Shown here one piece after another: positions 46,394 to 55,834 of a DNA stretch of 64,000 nucleotides (the stretch's first letter is position 1; each line of letters begins with the position of its first letter). The translations under genes and the position numbers were made by a program. The notes below the pieces were generated by a model. The model worked only from the letters and a program-made list of their open reading frames with translations. It had not been told where the DNA came from and made no database searches. Origin of the DNA: Haloplanus salinus (lineage in GTDB: Archaea > Halobacteriota > Halobacteria > Halobacteriales > Haloferacaceae); contig NZ_QPHM01000001.1 of the NCBI RefSeq assembly GCF_003336245.1, forward strand, positions 1,054,001 to 1,118,000, written 5' to 3'.

Positions 46394-47311
46394 CTACGAC
46401 GAAAACAGCTTCTTCGCCCGGTCGACGAGCCCCTCTTCGTCCTCGGTCGCGACTTCCTCTGCCTCCTGCTGTTTCCGGAGTTCGGTCAGCGCCGCCGTCT
46501 GGTCGTCGACGCCCGTCGAGGAGTCCGTCGCCTGCTCCCGGCCTTGCAGCTTTCGCAGGTTCGACAGCGCGTCGTCCACGTTCTGCCCCGACGAGCGGAC
46601 GGTCGTCGCCTCGGCGTTTTCGAACGCCTCGCGGTCGACCTCCACGTCGCTCGGCGTGTTGAGTTCGAGGCGCTTGGTGTTTTTCCGGTCGACACCGCCC
46701 CACGACAGGTCGGCGTCGGCCATCGCCTCGTCGATGTCCCGGCGGACCTGTTCGTCGGACACCGTCTCGCCCGCGTCGCTCGGGTCCCCCACGTCGTCCG
46801 CGTCGGCGCGCGACGTGGTCGCCCGTTCGCCGGGCGCCGCGCGTTCGACTTGGTGGCCGACCAGCGCCGCTCCCGTCGCGCCGACGACGGCCACCAGCCC
46901 GACCGCGTAGATGGCGACGCCTTGGGCGCTGTAGTCCGGCGCCCGGGCCACGTTCCAGTTCATCGGATAGGTGGCGACGAAGAGGGCGACGGCGACGAGG
47001 CAGACGGCCAGGCCGCCGACCGAAGCGTACGTCATCCGCCGGTCGCCGGGGAGGAGAACGACCATCCCGAGGAGGATGACGGGGAGCCCAACGGCGGCGG
47101 CGGCCATCGCTACCTCGCGGATCGCCCATGCCGGCGTGCCGCCGCCGCTCACCGCCGCCGACAACAGAAAGACGGCGATACCGACGGCACCGAGCGCGAT
47201 ACCGCCGAAGAAGAGCGCGAATCCGAGATACACGTCCGTCTCCGTCTCGGGGTCGCCGATATACCGCTCGTACCACTCGAAGAGGACGTTGTCGGGGGTG
47301 CCGTCCGTCAT
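46394..47311 (-). CDS. Four-helix membrane protein with acidic cytosolic tail (DUF7139-like)
   Basis: 305 residues. Four predicted helices in residues about 25-165: GFALFFGGIALGAVGIAVFLL, AAAAVGLPVILLGMVVLLPG, VGGLAVCLVAVALFVATYP, AIYAVGLVAVVGATGAALVG. The remaining about 140 residues are hydrophilic with DRKNTKRLELNTPSD, then RKLQGREQ and ELRKQQEAEEVATEDEEGLVDRAKKLFSS. I recall DUF7139-type proteins with this plan in haloarchaea. Next to the actin gene on the same strand (about 120 bases), so it may interact with it; inference. Confidence 0.72.
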   Translation of the reverse strand: MTDGTPDNVLFEWYERYIGDPETETDVYLGFALFFGGIALGAVGIAVFLLSAAVSGGGTPAWAIREVAMAAAAVGLPVILLGMVVLLPGDRRMTYASVGGLAVCLVAVALFVATYPMNWNVARAPDYSAQGVAIYAVGLVAVVGATGAALVGHQVERAAPGERATTSRADADDVGDPSDAGETVSDEQVRRDIDEAMADADLSWGGVDRKNTKRLELNTPSDVEVDREAFENAEATTVRSSGQNVDDALSNLRKLQGREQATDSSTGVDDQTAALTELRKQQEAEEVATEDEEGLVDRAKKLFSS

Positions 47312-47448
47312 GCGTGACTCTACAGGCTCATCCCACAAGACTGTTGGCGCCCCGTCTGACGCGGGGCTGACGGCGGGACGGCATGCTGGACGCGGGTCTC
47401 GACGAAGCCGCGTGACCGGGAGCCGAGGGGCGGGACGCCGAGCATCCG

Positions 47449-47461
47449 AAGGCTTATGATC
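47449..47461 (+). promoter_or_regulatory. TATA-like box of the arylsulfotransferase-like gene
   Basis: aaggcttatgatcgc is about 25 bases before the ATG at 47485 in an otherwise GC-rich 170-base gap. The rest of the gap holds the divergent gene's promoter and nothing else recognisable. Confidence 0.45.
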
Positions 47462-47484
47462 GCTACTCGCCACCCGACGATTAG

Positions 47485-48762
47485 ATGCCCTCCCGGCTCG
47501 GCACCGGCGACGCCCTCGTCGTCCTCGGCTGTCTGTGTCTCGTCCTCACGATGGGCGTGGGAGCGGCGCTGGCGCCCGCGACCACGGTCTCTACCGACGC
47601 CTCGACCGCGGACGGCGACGTGCCCCGAACCCTCGTCGGCGTCCAAGGGGTCGGCAGCTACCACGACGGCGGCTCCGTCCGCCTGCTCGACGGGGACGAG
47701 GAAGGGTGGCGCGAGTCCTCCGCACCCGTCTACTTCGACGTGACGATGCTCGACGATGGCTCGGTGCTCGCGGGTTTCATGGCCGGCGGCTACGAGGACT
47801 GTGGCCCTTACCCCGCGACCTGTCACCGAACCGGGTATCGGATCATCGACCCCGGCGCCGACGCCGAACCGGAGGTGATCGACGAGTGGTCGTTCCCGGT
47901 GCGTAACCGGGTCGCGAGCGAGGTCCACGACGTAGAGCCGCTCCCGGGCGGCGGGTTCGTCGTCGCCGACATGGAACACGAACGCGTCTTCGTCGTCGAG
48001 GGCGGCGAGATCACGTGGGAGTGGGAGGCGAGCAGCCGCTACGAGGCGCCCGACGACCCAACGACCCAGGACTGGCTCCACATCAACGACGTGGACCGGA
48101 TCGGTCAGGGGCGTTTCCTCGTCTCCGTGCGCAACGCCAACCAACTCGTCGTCCTCGAACGTGGCGAGGGCGTCGTCGAGGTGATCAACGCGGACCGCGA
48201 CGACGCGACCGACGACGACGGCCTCGTCGGCGACCCGTCGGTGCTCTACCACCAGCACAACCCGCAGTGGCTCGGCGACGGCGCCGTCCTCGTCGCCGAC
48301 AGCGAGAACCACCGCGTCGTCGAACTCCACCGCAACGACGATGGCGTCTGGGAGCCGGCCTGGGTGCTTCGGGGCGCTGCCGGGCAGCAGTTCGACTGGC
48401 CGCGCGACGCGGACCGTCTCCCCAACGGCAACACGCTGATCACGGACACGCGCAACGCCCGCCTCGTCGAGATCAACGCCTCCGGGGCCGTCGTCCGGGA
48501 ACACCAGTTCGACTACCGCGCCCTGCCGTACGAGGCCGACCGCCTGCCCGCCGGCGAACCGGTCGGCGCGCCGACCTACGGCGCCACCCCGTCCGACGGC
48601 GTGGCGACGGGCGAGCAGGTCCCGGTGCTCACCCCCCTCCTCCGACTGATCAGCGCCGGCGTCCGCCTCCCGCTATGGGTCGGCGAGGTGCATCTGCTCG
48701 CGACGCTCGTCTCGCTCGGCCTCGTCGGAGCCGGGGCCGTCGTGCGGTGGCGCGAGGAGTGA
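47485..48762 (+). CDS. Arylsulfotransferase-like beta-propeller protein
   Basis: 425 residues. An N-terminal signal helix (about 8-32), a beta-propeller domain with repeats such as RNRVASEVHDVEPLPGGGFVVADMEHERVFVVEGGE and QQFDWPRDADRLPNGNTLITDTRNARLVEINASG, and a C-terminal membrane helix (about 398-420). The repeated G-x-x-L-(V/I)-x-D-x-x-N-x-R-V is the ASST (arylsulfate sulfotransferase) pattern; whether the catalytic His is active cannot be seen. Exported and anchored on the outside. Confidence 0.8.
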   Translation: MPSRLGTGDALVVLGCLCLVLTMGVGAALAPATTVSTDASTADGDVPRTLVGVQGVGSYHDGGSVRLLDGDEEGWRESSAPVYFDVTMLDDGSVLAGFMAGGYEDCGPYPATCHRTGYRIIDPGADAEPEVIDEWSFPVRNRVASEVHDVEPLPGGGFVVADMEHERVFVVEGGEITWEWEASSRYEAPDDPTTQDWLHINDVDRIGQGRFLVSVRNANQLVVLERGEGVVEVINADRDDATDDDGLVGDPSVLYHQHNPQWLGDGAVLVADSENHRVVELHRNDDGVWEPAWVLRGAAGQQFDWPRDADRLPNGNTLITDTRNARLVEINASGAVVREHQFDYRALPYEADRLPAGEPVGAPTYGATPSDGVATGEQVPVLTPLLRLISAGVRLPLWVGEVHLLATLVSLGLVGAGAVVRWREE

Positions 48763-48802
48763 CGGCCCACGTCCTTTTCACGACCCGCGCCCCACCGCCG
48801 GT

Positions 48803-49414
48803 ATGGACACCGACGACGACCTCCGCTGGGAGACGACCGCCTCGGCCGTCGACTACACCTGTCCTGGCTTCGACGTGCGCCGCGACGAGGTGAGCCTCCC
48901 CGACGGCACCGAAACCGACTACCACTACGTCGACGAACCGGGCGCCGTCGTCGTCCTGCCCTTTACTCCCGACGGCGACGTGGTCGTCATCGAGGAGTGG
49001 CGACAGGCGGTCGGTCGGGTGAACCGCGGCCTCCCCGCCGGCTCCGTCGAGGTCGGCGACGACGAGTTGGTCGCCGCCGCGCGCCGCGAACTCCGCGAGG
49101 AGACGGGTTACGAGGCCGCTACCGTCTCGCACCTGTTCTCGGCCGAACCCACGAACGGCGTCACCAACGCCGTCCACCACCACTTCGTCGCGCGGGACTG
49201 TACCCCCACCGCCGAGCCCGACCTGGATTTCAACGAGAGCATCCGGGTCGAGACGGCCGACTACGACGCCCTGCTGGCCGCCGCACTGGACAGCGCGGAG
49301 CCACGCTCCGCGAGCAATCGGACACAGTCCGATGACGGTGGCCTGCGGGACGGGCGGGCGATGCTCGCGCTGACGCAGTACGAACTCCGCCACGGCGTCG
49401 GTACCGAGCCGTAG
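48803..49414 (+). CDS. Nudix hydrolase
   Basis: 203 residues. VVVLPFTPDGDVVVIEEWRQAV then PAGSVEVGDDELVAAARRELREETGYEA contains the Nudix box, with one extra residue between the Gly and the RELxEE part. Probably an ADP-ribose or NDP-sugar pyrophosphatase of the NUDT5 type, given the E-x-R-Q-x-V-N-R pattern (EEWRQAVGRVNRGLPAG). Follows an arylsulfotransferase-like gene but is not overlapped with it. Confidence 0.92.
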   Translation: MDTDDDLRWETTASAVDYTCPGFDVRRDEVSLPDGTETDYHYVDEPGAVVVLPFTPDGDVVVIEEWRQAVGRVNRGLPAGSVEVGDDELVAAARRELREETGYEAATVSHLFSAEPTNGVTNAVHHHFVARDCTPTAEPDLDFNESIRVETADYDALLAAALDSAEPRSASNRTQSDDGGLRDGRAMLALTQYELRHGVGTEP

Positions 49415-49474
49415 CCGGGACTGGGGCTGGGGCTGGCGGGTCGCGAAAGATGTGAGAAGTCGTGGGCTGCCGAG

Positions 49475-51409
49475 TCAGTCGTCGGCCGGCGCCTGACCGC
49501 TGGAGCCGGAGACGCCCGTACCCGGACCCTCGGTGATGTCGAGGTCTTCGAGCGTCTCGTCGGTGACGACGCCGTCGACCCAGCCGCGGTGCTCGTAGTA
49601 CTCCGCTTTCATCTCGGCGAGTTCACAGAGTTCACCCTCGGAGCCGCGCTGGCCGGGGATGGCCTCGTCGTCGCCCTCGACGAAGCGACCCGGGAGCGAG
49701 TCGTCGGCGCCGTCGAAGCCGGCGAGGTTGTTGAAGTAGCGTTCGAGGTTGTACACGCGCTCGCCGGCCGTCATGAGTTCGTCCTCCGAGAGGTCGCGGC
49801 CGGTCATGCCGTTGTACTGCTTGATGTACTCCTCGATGCCCTCCGCGAACGCGTTGAACTTGCAGATGTCGAACGAGTCCGAGATGGCGTGGAGGTCCTG
49901 GAAGGTGGCACAGAGTTCGCCCTTGCCCCGCCACTCGTAGGGATCGACTTTCTCCGGGATGCCGAGAATCTCGGCCGCCGGCGTGTAGCCGCGCAGGTGG
50001 CAGGCGCCACGGTTCGAGGTGGCGTAGCCGATGCCCATGCCTTTCATGCAGCGCGGGTCGTAGGCGGGGATGGTCTGTCCCTTGACGTCGAGCCGGCAGT
50101 CGTGGGCGTCCATCTCCTCGGCGGCGCCCTCCGGACCCTTCGCGAGCAGGTCACCCAGGTCGCTGGAGCGGCGGCCGGTCTCCTCGATGAGGTCGATCAT
50201 GTGGTCGGCGTCGCCCCAGTCGACGCCGTCGTCGAGGTCGTCGAGCTTGCCCTTCTCGGTCATCTCCATCGCCATGGCGAGCATGTTCCCCATGTCGATG
50301 GTGTCGACACCCATGTCGTTACAGCGGTCGATCATGACCGCGATGGCGTCGCGGTCGTCGTTGGCCGAGTTGGTGCCGAGCGCCCACGCGGACTCGTACT
50401 CGTAGGACTCCATCTGGACGTTCATGTCCTGGCCCTTGTGCGTGTAGTTGACCTCGACCTCCTTTTTGCAGGCGACCGGGCAGGAGTGGCAGGTCGGTTC
50501 GTCGACGAGGATGTTCTCGCGGACGTTCTCGCCACTGATCCGCTCTGCGTCGAGGTCCGTGCCCTCGGCGTCGTTCATCGCGAACGAGGAGGTGTACTGG
50601 CCGTTCTTCGTCGGGTGGCCGTCCATCTCCTCCGTGATGTTCATCAGCACGTTCGTCCCGTACATCGAGAGCGCGCCCTCGTTGGGCGCGGTGACGTCGG
50701 ACTCCTGGATGACCTGCATGGCCTGCCGGGCGCCCTCGCCGAACGTGTCGGAGTCGGCGGGCTTGGGCATCTTCGTGCCGGATTTGACGACGACGGCCTT
50801 GAGGCCCTTGTTGCCCATCACACAGCCGGTGCCGCCACGACCCGAGGAGCGGTCGTCCTCGTTGACGATGCAGGCGTAGCGGGCTTCGGTCTCGCCGCCG
50901 GGGCCGATGGCCATCGCGGAGAGATTCTTGCCGAAGGCGCCCTCGTGTTCCTCTTCGAGGTGATCCATCGTCTCGTGGACGCCCTTCCCCCAGAGGTGGG
51001 AGGCGTCACGAAGTTCGACCTCACCGTCCTCGACGACGGCGTAGACCGGGTCCTCGGACTGCCCGTCGAAGAGCAGCCCGTCGAAGCCGGCCCACTTGAG
51101 CCGGGCACCCGACCAGCCGCCGTGGTGGGAGTCGGTGACGGTCCCCGTGAGCGGGGATTTCGTACAGACCGCGATCCGGCCGCTCATGACGGCCTGTGAC
51201 CCCGTGAGCGGGCCGGTCATGAACGCGAGTCGGTTGTCGGGACCCAGCGGGTCGACTTCCGGCCCGGCGTCGAAGACGTACTTCACGCCGAGGCCGCGCC
51301 CGCCGATGTATTTCTTCGCGTCCTCGTCGTCGACGCTCTCGTACGCAACGTCGCCCGAGCTGAGGTCCACGCGCGCTACGTGATCTCTGAATCCACCTAA
51401 GTCTGTCAT
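49475..51409 (-). CDS. aor: Aldehyde ferredoxin oxidoreductase, tungsten enzyme family
   Basis: 644 residues. Domain pieces: FIGGRGLGVKY-type N-terminus (KYIGGRGLGVKYVFDAG), FMTGPLTGSQAVMSGRIAVCTKSPLTG, and metallopterin binding AYDPRCMKGMGIGYATSNRGACHLRG. The [4Fe-4S] ligands CHSCPVAC (about 310-317) and DICKFN (about 508) are all there. It oxidises aldehydes to acids, passing electrons to ferredoxin, likely the J-domain ferredoxin type nearby. Its start is followed in promoter by a perfect palindrome at 51412-51423. Divergent from raSEA. Confidence 0.93.
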   Translation of the reverse strand: MTDLGGFRDHVARVDLSSGDVAYESVDDEDAKKYIGGRGLGVKYVFDAGPEVDPLGPDNRLAFMTGPLTGSQAVMSGRIAVCTKSPLTGTVTDSHHGGWSGARLKWAGFDGLLFDGQSEDPVYAVVEDGEVELRDASHLWGKGVHETMDHLEEEHEGAFGKNLSAMAIGPGGETEARYACIVNEDDRSSGRGGTGCVMGNKGLKAVVVKSGTKMPKPADSDTFGEGARQAMQVIQESDVTAPNEGALSMYGTNVLMNITEEMDGHPTKNGQYTSSFAMNDAEGTDLDAERISGENVRENILVDEPTCHSCPVACKKEVEVNYTHKGQDMNVQMESYEYESAWALGTNSANDDRDAIAVMIDRCNDMGVDTIDMGNMLAMAMEMTEKGKLDDLDDGVDWGDADHMIDLIEETGRRSSDLGDLLAKGPEGAAEEMDAHDCRLDVKGQTIPAYDPRCMKGMGIGYATSNRGACHLRGYTPAAEILGIPEKVDPYEWRGKGELCATFQDLHAISDSFDICKFNAFAEGIEEYIKQYNGMTGRDLSEDELMTAGERVYNLERYFNNLAGFDGADDSLPGRFVEGDDEAIPGQRGSEGELCELAEMKAEYYEHRGWVDGVVTDETLEDLDITEGPGTGVSGSSGQAPADD

Positions 51410-51411
51410 GG

Positions 51412-51434
51412 TAACGTACGTTAGTTTATTATGT
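51412..51434 (-). promoter_or_regulatory. Palindromic site and TATA-like run before aor
   Basis: taacgtacgtta at 51412-51423 is a perfect 12-base palindrome that ends three bases before the aor ATG. Next to it gtttattatg (about 51424-51433) supplies a TATA-like run about 20 bases from the ATG. A related gttacgtacgg occurs at 51478-51488. Together these look like an operator at a leaderless promoter. Confidence 0.5.
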
Positions 51435-51698
51435 CTCCAATGTGTTAGTCGTTGCTTCGAGCGGGTAACTAAAAGCAGTTACGTACGGTTCACGTGACCG
51501 TTCGGTGTGACGAAAACGGAACACGAACACGGTGATCGTTCGTTGAAGTCCCGCCGGGCGTCTCGGCTATCGAACACCGTCGGCGCGGCGGCCTCGCCCG
51601 GCACCACGAAGGGCGTGTGAAGCCGGTGTCGGTCGCACTGGGCGCCCGGCGCGCCGACCCCGAAGCCGCTTTAGGCGTCGGTCGGCTACGTCGTTACG

Positions 51699-52769
51699 AT
51701 GAGCGAGCCGAGCCCCGACGTGTACGAACGGGGGAAGGGCATGGACGCCCACAATCAGGTGATGCGGGGGATTCGCTCCCGGAAGGAGAAACGCTACGAC
51801 CCGCACGAACCGACGCGGGTGTGGGTCGACGAGGATCGGACGCCGGACGGCGTCTACCAGTCGCTCACGATCATCCTGAACACCGGTGGCTGTCGCTGGG
51901 CGCGGGCCGGTGGCTGTACCATGTGTGGCTACGTCGCCGAGTCCGTCGAGGGTGGCTCGGTTACCCACGACGCCCTGATGGATCAGATCGACGCCTGTCT
52001 CGCCCACGAACGCGAGAACGCCGACGAGGCGTCCGGGCTGATCAAAATCTACACCTCCGGCTCCTTCCTCGACGAGCGCGAGGTCGGCGCGGAGACCCGC
52101 GACGCCATCGCCGACGCCTTCGCCGACCGTGAGCGCATCGTCGTCGAATCCCTCCCCGACTTCGTCGACCGCGGGAAGCTCGCCGATTTCACCGATCGTG
52201 GCCTGGCGACCGACGTGGCCATCGGCTTGGAGACTGCGACGGACCGCGTCCGCCACGACTGCGTGAACAAGTACTTCGACTTCGCGGACTTCGTCGCCGC
52301 GACCGAGGAAGCCGAGGCCGCCGGCGCGGGCGTGAAGGCCTATCTCCTGATGAAGCCCCCCTTCCTCACGGAGGCCGAAGCGGTCGAGGACATGGTGGCG
52401 TCGGTGCGTGAGTGTGCCGACTACTGCCACACCGTCTCGATGAACCCCTGTAACGTCCAGCGGTATACGATGGTCGACGACCTCTACTTCGAAGGCGGGT
52501 ATCGCCCGCCGTGGCTCTGGTCGGTCGCCGACGTTCTCGAACGCACCGCCGACGTCGACGCCATCGTCGTCTCCGACCCCGTCGGCGGCGGGAGCGACCG
52601 CGGCCCCCACAACTGCGGCGAGTGCGACGAGCAGGTGGAGCGGGCGATCAAGGACTTCAGTCTCCGAGGGGACCCGTCGGTGTTCGAGCAGGTGTCGTGT
52701 GACTGCGAGGCGACGTGGGAGGCAGTGGTCGCCGAGGAGACGGGGTACGCGATGCCGCTGGCGCGATAG
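51699..52769 (+). CDS. raSEA: Radical SAM protein RaSEA of archaeosine synthesis
   Basis: 356 residues. N-terminal KEKRYDPHEPTRVWVDEDRTPDG and the cluster motif CRWARAGGCTMCG (Cys-x7-Cys-x2-Cys), a variant radical SAM site. Then GLIKIYTSGSFLDERE, and AIGLETATDRVRHDCVNK. These are diagnostic of RaSEA, the radical SAM partner that completes archaeosine from the ArcS lysine adduct. C-terminal part has paired Cys (CGECDEQ, SCDCEATW). AT-rich box ttta at about 51671 sits 25 bases from the ATG. Confidence 0.92.
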   Translation: MSEPSPDVYERGKGMDAHNQVMRGIRSRKEKRYDPHEPTRVWVDEDRTPDGVYQSLTIILNTGGCRWARAGGCTMCGYVAESVEGGSVTHDALMDQIDACLAHERENADEASGLIKIYTSGSFLDEREVGAETRDAIADAFADRERIVVESLPDFVDRGKLADFTDRGLATDVAIGLETATDRVRHDCVNKYFDFADFVAATEEAEAAGAGVKAYLLMKPPFLTEAEAVEDMVASVRECADYCHTVSMNPCNVQRYTMVDDLYFEGGYRPPWLWSVADVLERTADVDAIVVSDPVGGGSDRGPHNCGECDEQVERAIKDFSLRGDPSVFEQVSCDCEATWEAVVAEETGYAMPLAR

Positions 52770-52855
52770 CGGCTGCCCCAAGACATTTCGTTCGTCACCC
52801 GCAGTCACGTGTATGTCACGAGCCGCATCGTCGCCGGTTCGCCCGGGTGAGTTCG

Positions 52856-55087
52856 ATGGCCGAATCTGACGACGCCCGCCTCCGCCGCCGGTCGCTCCTC
52901 GCCGCCCTCGCCGGGACGAGCACCGCGGCGCTCGCCGGTTGTCCCGCCGGCGGCGGCGACGCCACGCCCACGTCGACCGGCGACGACGCGCCAGGGACGG
53001 ACGCCCCGCCCACCGAGACGCCGTCCGCCGACCGCGCCCGAGACCTGGCCGAACGCTTCGCCCCGGCGCTCACCTACGACACCGCGGAGCGGTGGTTCCC
53101 GACGGATCCGCGCCAGTACGCGTCCGAGCGGGACGGCGAGACGGTCGTCGACGGCTTCGCCGCCTTCGACGGCTACACCGCCGCGTTCGAGGAGTCGGGT
53201 GAGCCGCCGGCGCCGACGGTGTTCTACAACGTCGTCGAGTACGCCGAGTCGTCGCTGGCGGTCGTCCAGTTCTGGTGCTACTCGGCGTTCGACCAGTTCA
53301 CCACCAACTTCCACTGGCACGACTGGGAGGTGGTACACGTCTTCGTCGACACCGACGCCGGCGACCCGCAACTGCTCGTCGCGAGTTCCCACTCCCCGCG
53401 CGTGCCGAACAACGAGTTCCTCGATCCGGACCGCGACCGCGTGCCCCGCATCCTCTCCGAACTCGGCTCGCACTCCAGCGCACTGTCGCTGAACGACCGC
53501 CCGAACAGCTTCCAGCGACTGCCGCTGGACGACCTGCCCGCCGACATCACGAACCGCGCGGTGGGCGTCGTCGAGGCGCTCGCCGAACTCCCGGCGGCCT
53601 ACGGGCTCCCCCGCGACGAGGGGCTTCGGCTCCCGTACGTCGTCCCCGAACTCGACGGCGCACCCATCTACGACCACGAGCGACTCCCGGCCGTCACCCG
53701 CGAGTCGCTCGTCCCCGACGCGCTGACCGTCCGGTCGTTCGACGCCCTCTCCGAACCGCCCGTGGATCTCCCGGCGCGGGAGACGGGAGTCGTCTTCGGA
53801 TACGAAGGGCGGCCGACGCCGGACGCCGACGTCGACGTACCGTACGACCTCGTCCCGACGAGCGAACTCGAGGATATCGCCGCCTTCACCGGCCCGCAGT
53901 TGAGCTTCGAGTTCGCGGTCCCCGAGTTCGGGGAGGACGTCGTCGCGAGCCACATCACCACGGCCGGCACGCCGTGGGAACAGGACCGGTACGCCGATCC
54001 GGCGGCCGACATCACCGAACCGGCTCACCGCGCGGCGCTTTCCGACCGGTACGACGCCATCGACCCGCCCGGCCACATAAACGACGTGATTGCGACGGTC
54101 AGTCAGGTGACCCAGTCGCCCGACGCACCGGACGGTGAAGGGGTCACGACGACGGAGACGACCGTCGAGGCCATCGCGCTCCTCCGGAGCGACCCCGCCG
54201 CCGCACCGACCTTCCGCGGCGTCTCCGTGTTTCGCGGCGTCGAGTCCGGCTCGCACCGCTTGACGGTCAACGCCCCCGGACTCGCGCCGCACGACGAACC
54301 GGTCGAAGTGGGCGGCGGATCGGAAGGCGACGCTACCCCTACCCCTACCCCTACCGCGACCACGACGCCGACGTCGACCGACGGGTCGGAGCCGGTCCGA
54401 ACGACGACCCTCGCCGGCGTCGGGGGGGACGTCCCGCTCGTCGCCAACGACGCCGCCACCAAACTCGAAGTCGACGCCGACGGGACCGAGGCGGAGCTGA
54501 CGGAAGTCGCCGTCGACGACGACTTCGGCGGCCGTGTGTACCGGGCACCGCTCGACGGACCCGACGCCGTCTACGTCCACCGCGACGGCGCGTACACGGC
54601 CGAGGTGCGGGACGTCGACGACGCCGTCGGCGCCTTCCGCGTCAACCCGTCGGACACGGCGCCGGTCCGTATCGACCGCCCCCGTACGGGCAAGGCGTCG
54701 CTCGCGTCGTTCGTCGCCGCGATCACGAACGAGACGGCGGACCAACTCGCGTCCGTCGGGAGCGACGAGGAGGAGGACGGGAACACGTCGGCCGACGCCG
54801 CCGCCCGACCCGGCACCACGGGCGAGGCCAACGTCGTCGGCGGTCTACTCCGGGCGATGGAGGCCGTCAGCGGCGCTGCGGAGCGCGCGGCCGAGCGGGC
54901 CGACCAGGGCGACAGAGGGGGCACCGACCGGGCGCTGGAAGCCCTCGCCGCCAACCTCCAGCGGGCGGTCGAACGGTTCGACGGCCTCCGCGACACGCTC
55001 CCGGAGCGGGCGGCGGCGTCGGCCGATCGCCGGTTCCGACAGGCACGGCGCCGCACCGACCAAGCCATCGCCTCGGAGAAACTGTAG
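52856..55087 (+). CDS. Large Tat lipoprotein with NPP1/Vps62-like HWHDWE motif
   Basis: 743 residues. RLRRRSLLAALAGTSTAALAGC gives a twin-arginine signal with lipobox Cys at about residue 29, so it is exported folded and lipid-anchored. Residues about 60-215 contain FTTNFHWHDWEVVHVFVDTD, a His-x-His-Asp-Trp-Glu pattern like the NPP1/necrosis-inducing and Vps62-type beta-sandwich proteins, plus FWCYSAFDQ. The rest is beta-rich with Thr/Pro linkers (about 475-495) and a C-terminal helical part (about 640-743). Ca-binding cytolysin or hydrolytic activity is only analogy. Confidence 0.72.
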   Translation: MAESDDARLRRRSLLAALAGTSTAALAGCPAGGGDATPTSTGDDAPGTDAPPTETPSADRARDLAERFAPALTYDTAERWFPTDPRQYASERDGETVVDGFAAFDGYTAAFEESGEPPAPTVFYNVVEYAESSLAVVQFWCYSAFDQFTTNFHWHDWEVVHVFVDTDAGDPQLLVASSHSPRVPNNEFLDPDRDRVPRILSELGSHSSALSLNDRPNSFQRLPLDDLPADITNRAVGVVEALAELPAAYGLPRDEGLRLPYVVPELDGAPIYDHERLPAVTRESLVPDALTVRSFDALSEPPVDLPARETGVVFGYEGRPTPDADVDVPYDLVPTSELEDIAAFTGPQLSFEFAVPEFGEDVVASHITTAGTPWEQDRYADPAADITEPAHRAALSDRYDAIDPPGHINDVIATVSQVTQSPDAPDGEGVTTTETTVEAIALLRSDPAAAPTFRGVSVFRGVESGSHRLTVNAPGLAPHDEPVEVGGGSEGDATPTPTPTATTTPTSTDGSEPVRTTTLAGVGGDVPLVANDAATKLEVDADGTEAELTEVAVDDDFGGRVYRAPLDGPDAVYVHRDGAYTAEVRDVDDAVGAFRVNPSDTAPVRIDRPRTGKASLASFVAAITNETADQLASVGSDEEEDGNTSADAAARPGTTGEANVVGGLLRAMEAVSGAAERAAERADQGDRGGTDRALEALAANLQRAVERFDGLRDTLPERAAASADRRFRQARRRTDQAIASEKL

Positions 55088-55135
55088 GCAGGCTCCCTCC
55101 GCCGCTGCCGACGTACGCCGCGGCCGTATCGGGAG

Positions 55136-55834
55136 TCAGGCCTCGGCTTCGGCCATCGCCGCCTCGAACCCGCGGAGCAAGCCGGCGCCGTCCGTCCCGT
55201 CGAGATCCGGAAGGGTCGCCCGCTCGGGGTGAGGCATCATCACGGCGACCGTCTCCCGGTCGCCGAGGACGCCCGCCACGTTACCGCGGGAGCCGTTGGG
55301 GTTCGCGGCGTCGGTCACCTGCCCCTGCGCGTCGCAGTAGCGCAGGAGAACTCGATCCTCCTCGACGAGGCGGTCGTACGTCCCGTCGCTCGCCTCGAAG
55401 CGCCCCTCGCCGTGGGCGATGGGGAGGGCGAGCACCTCACCCTCGTCGTACGCGCGCGTCCACGGCGTCTCGGCGTTCTCGACGCGGACGTGGACGCGCT
55501 CACACTGGAAGCGCGCGCTCTCGTTGATCGTGAACGCGCCGGGGGTCAGGCCGGCTTCACAGCCGATCTGGGCGCCGTTGCAGACGCCGAGGACGGGCAC
55601 GCCCTCGGCGGCGACCTCACGTACCGCCTCGACGATCGGGGTGCGCGCGGCCATCACGCCAGCGCGGAGGTAGTCGCCGTAGGAGAAGCCACCGGGGAGC
55701 ATGACGCCCGTGGCGTCGGCGGGCAGGCCGTCCTCGTACCAGACGCGTTCGGCGTCGATGTCGAGATGGGAGAGCGCGCGCACCGAGTCGCGGTCGCAGT
55801 TGCTCCCGCCGAACTGGATCACCGCGACCGTCAT
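55136..55834 (-). CDS. purQ: FGAM synthase glutaminase subunit
   Basis: 232 residues. Class I glutamine amidotransferase: MLPGGFSYGDYLRAGVMAA, nucleophile Cys in GVCNGAQIGCEAG (about residue 92), and His-Glu in MMPHPERA (about 206-208). Supplies ammonia to the PurL subunit in purine synthesis. Start ATG overlaps the end of purS by four bases (ATGA). Confidence 0.96.
   Translation of the reverse strand: MTVAVIQFGGSNCDRDSVRALSHLDIDAERVWYEDGLPADATGVMLPGGFSYGDYLRAGVMAARTPIVEAVREVAAEGVPVLGVCNGAQIGCEAGLTPGAFTINESARFQCERVHVRVENAETPWTRAYDEGEVLALPIAHGEGRFEASDGTYDRLVEEDRVLLRYCDAQGQVTDAANPNGSRGNVAGVLGDRETVAVMMPHPERATLPDLDGTDGAGLLRGFEAAMAEAEA

Noticed and set aside
51507-51620. A 37-codon GTG ORF between aor and raSEA
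   Set aside because: Hydrophilic, no motif or clear promoter, low-information sequence; not enough support.
54335-54356. Telomere-like ctaccc repeats
   Set aside because: They lie inside the lipoprotein gene and encode a Thr-Pro linker; no sign of a chromosome end.
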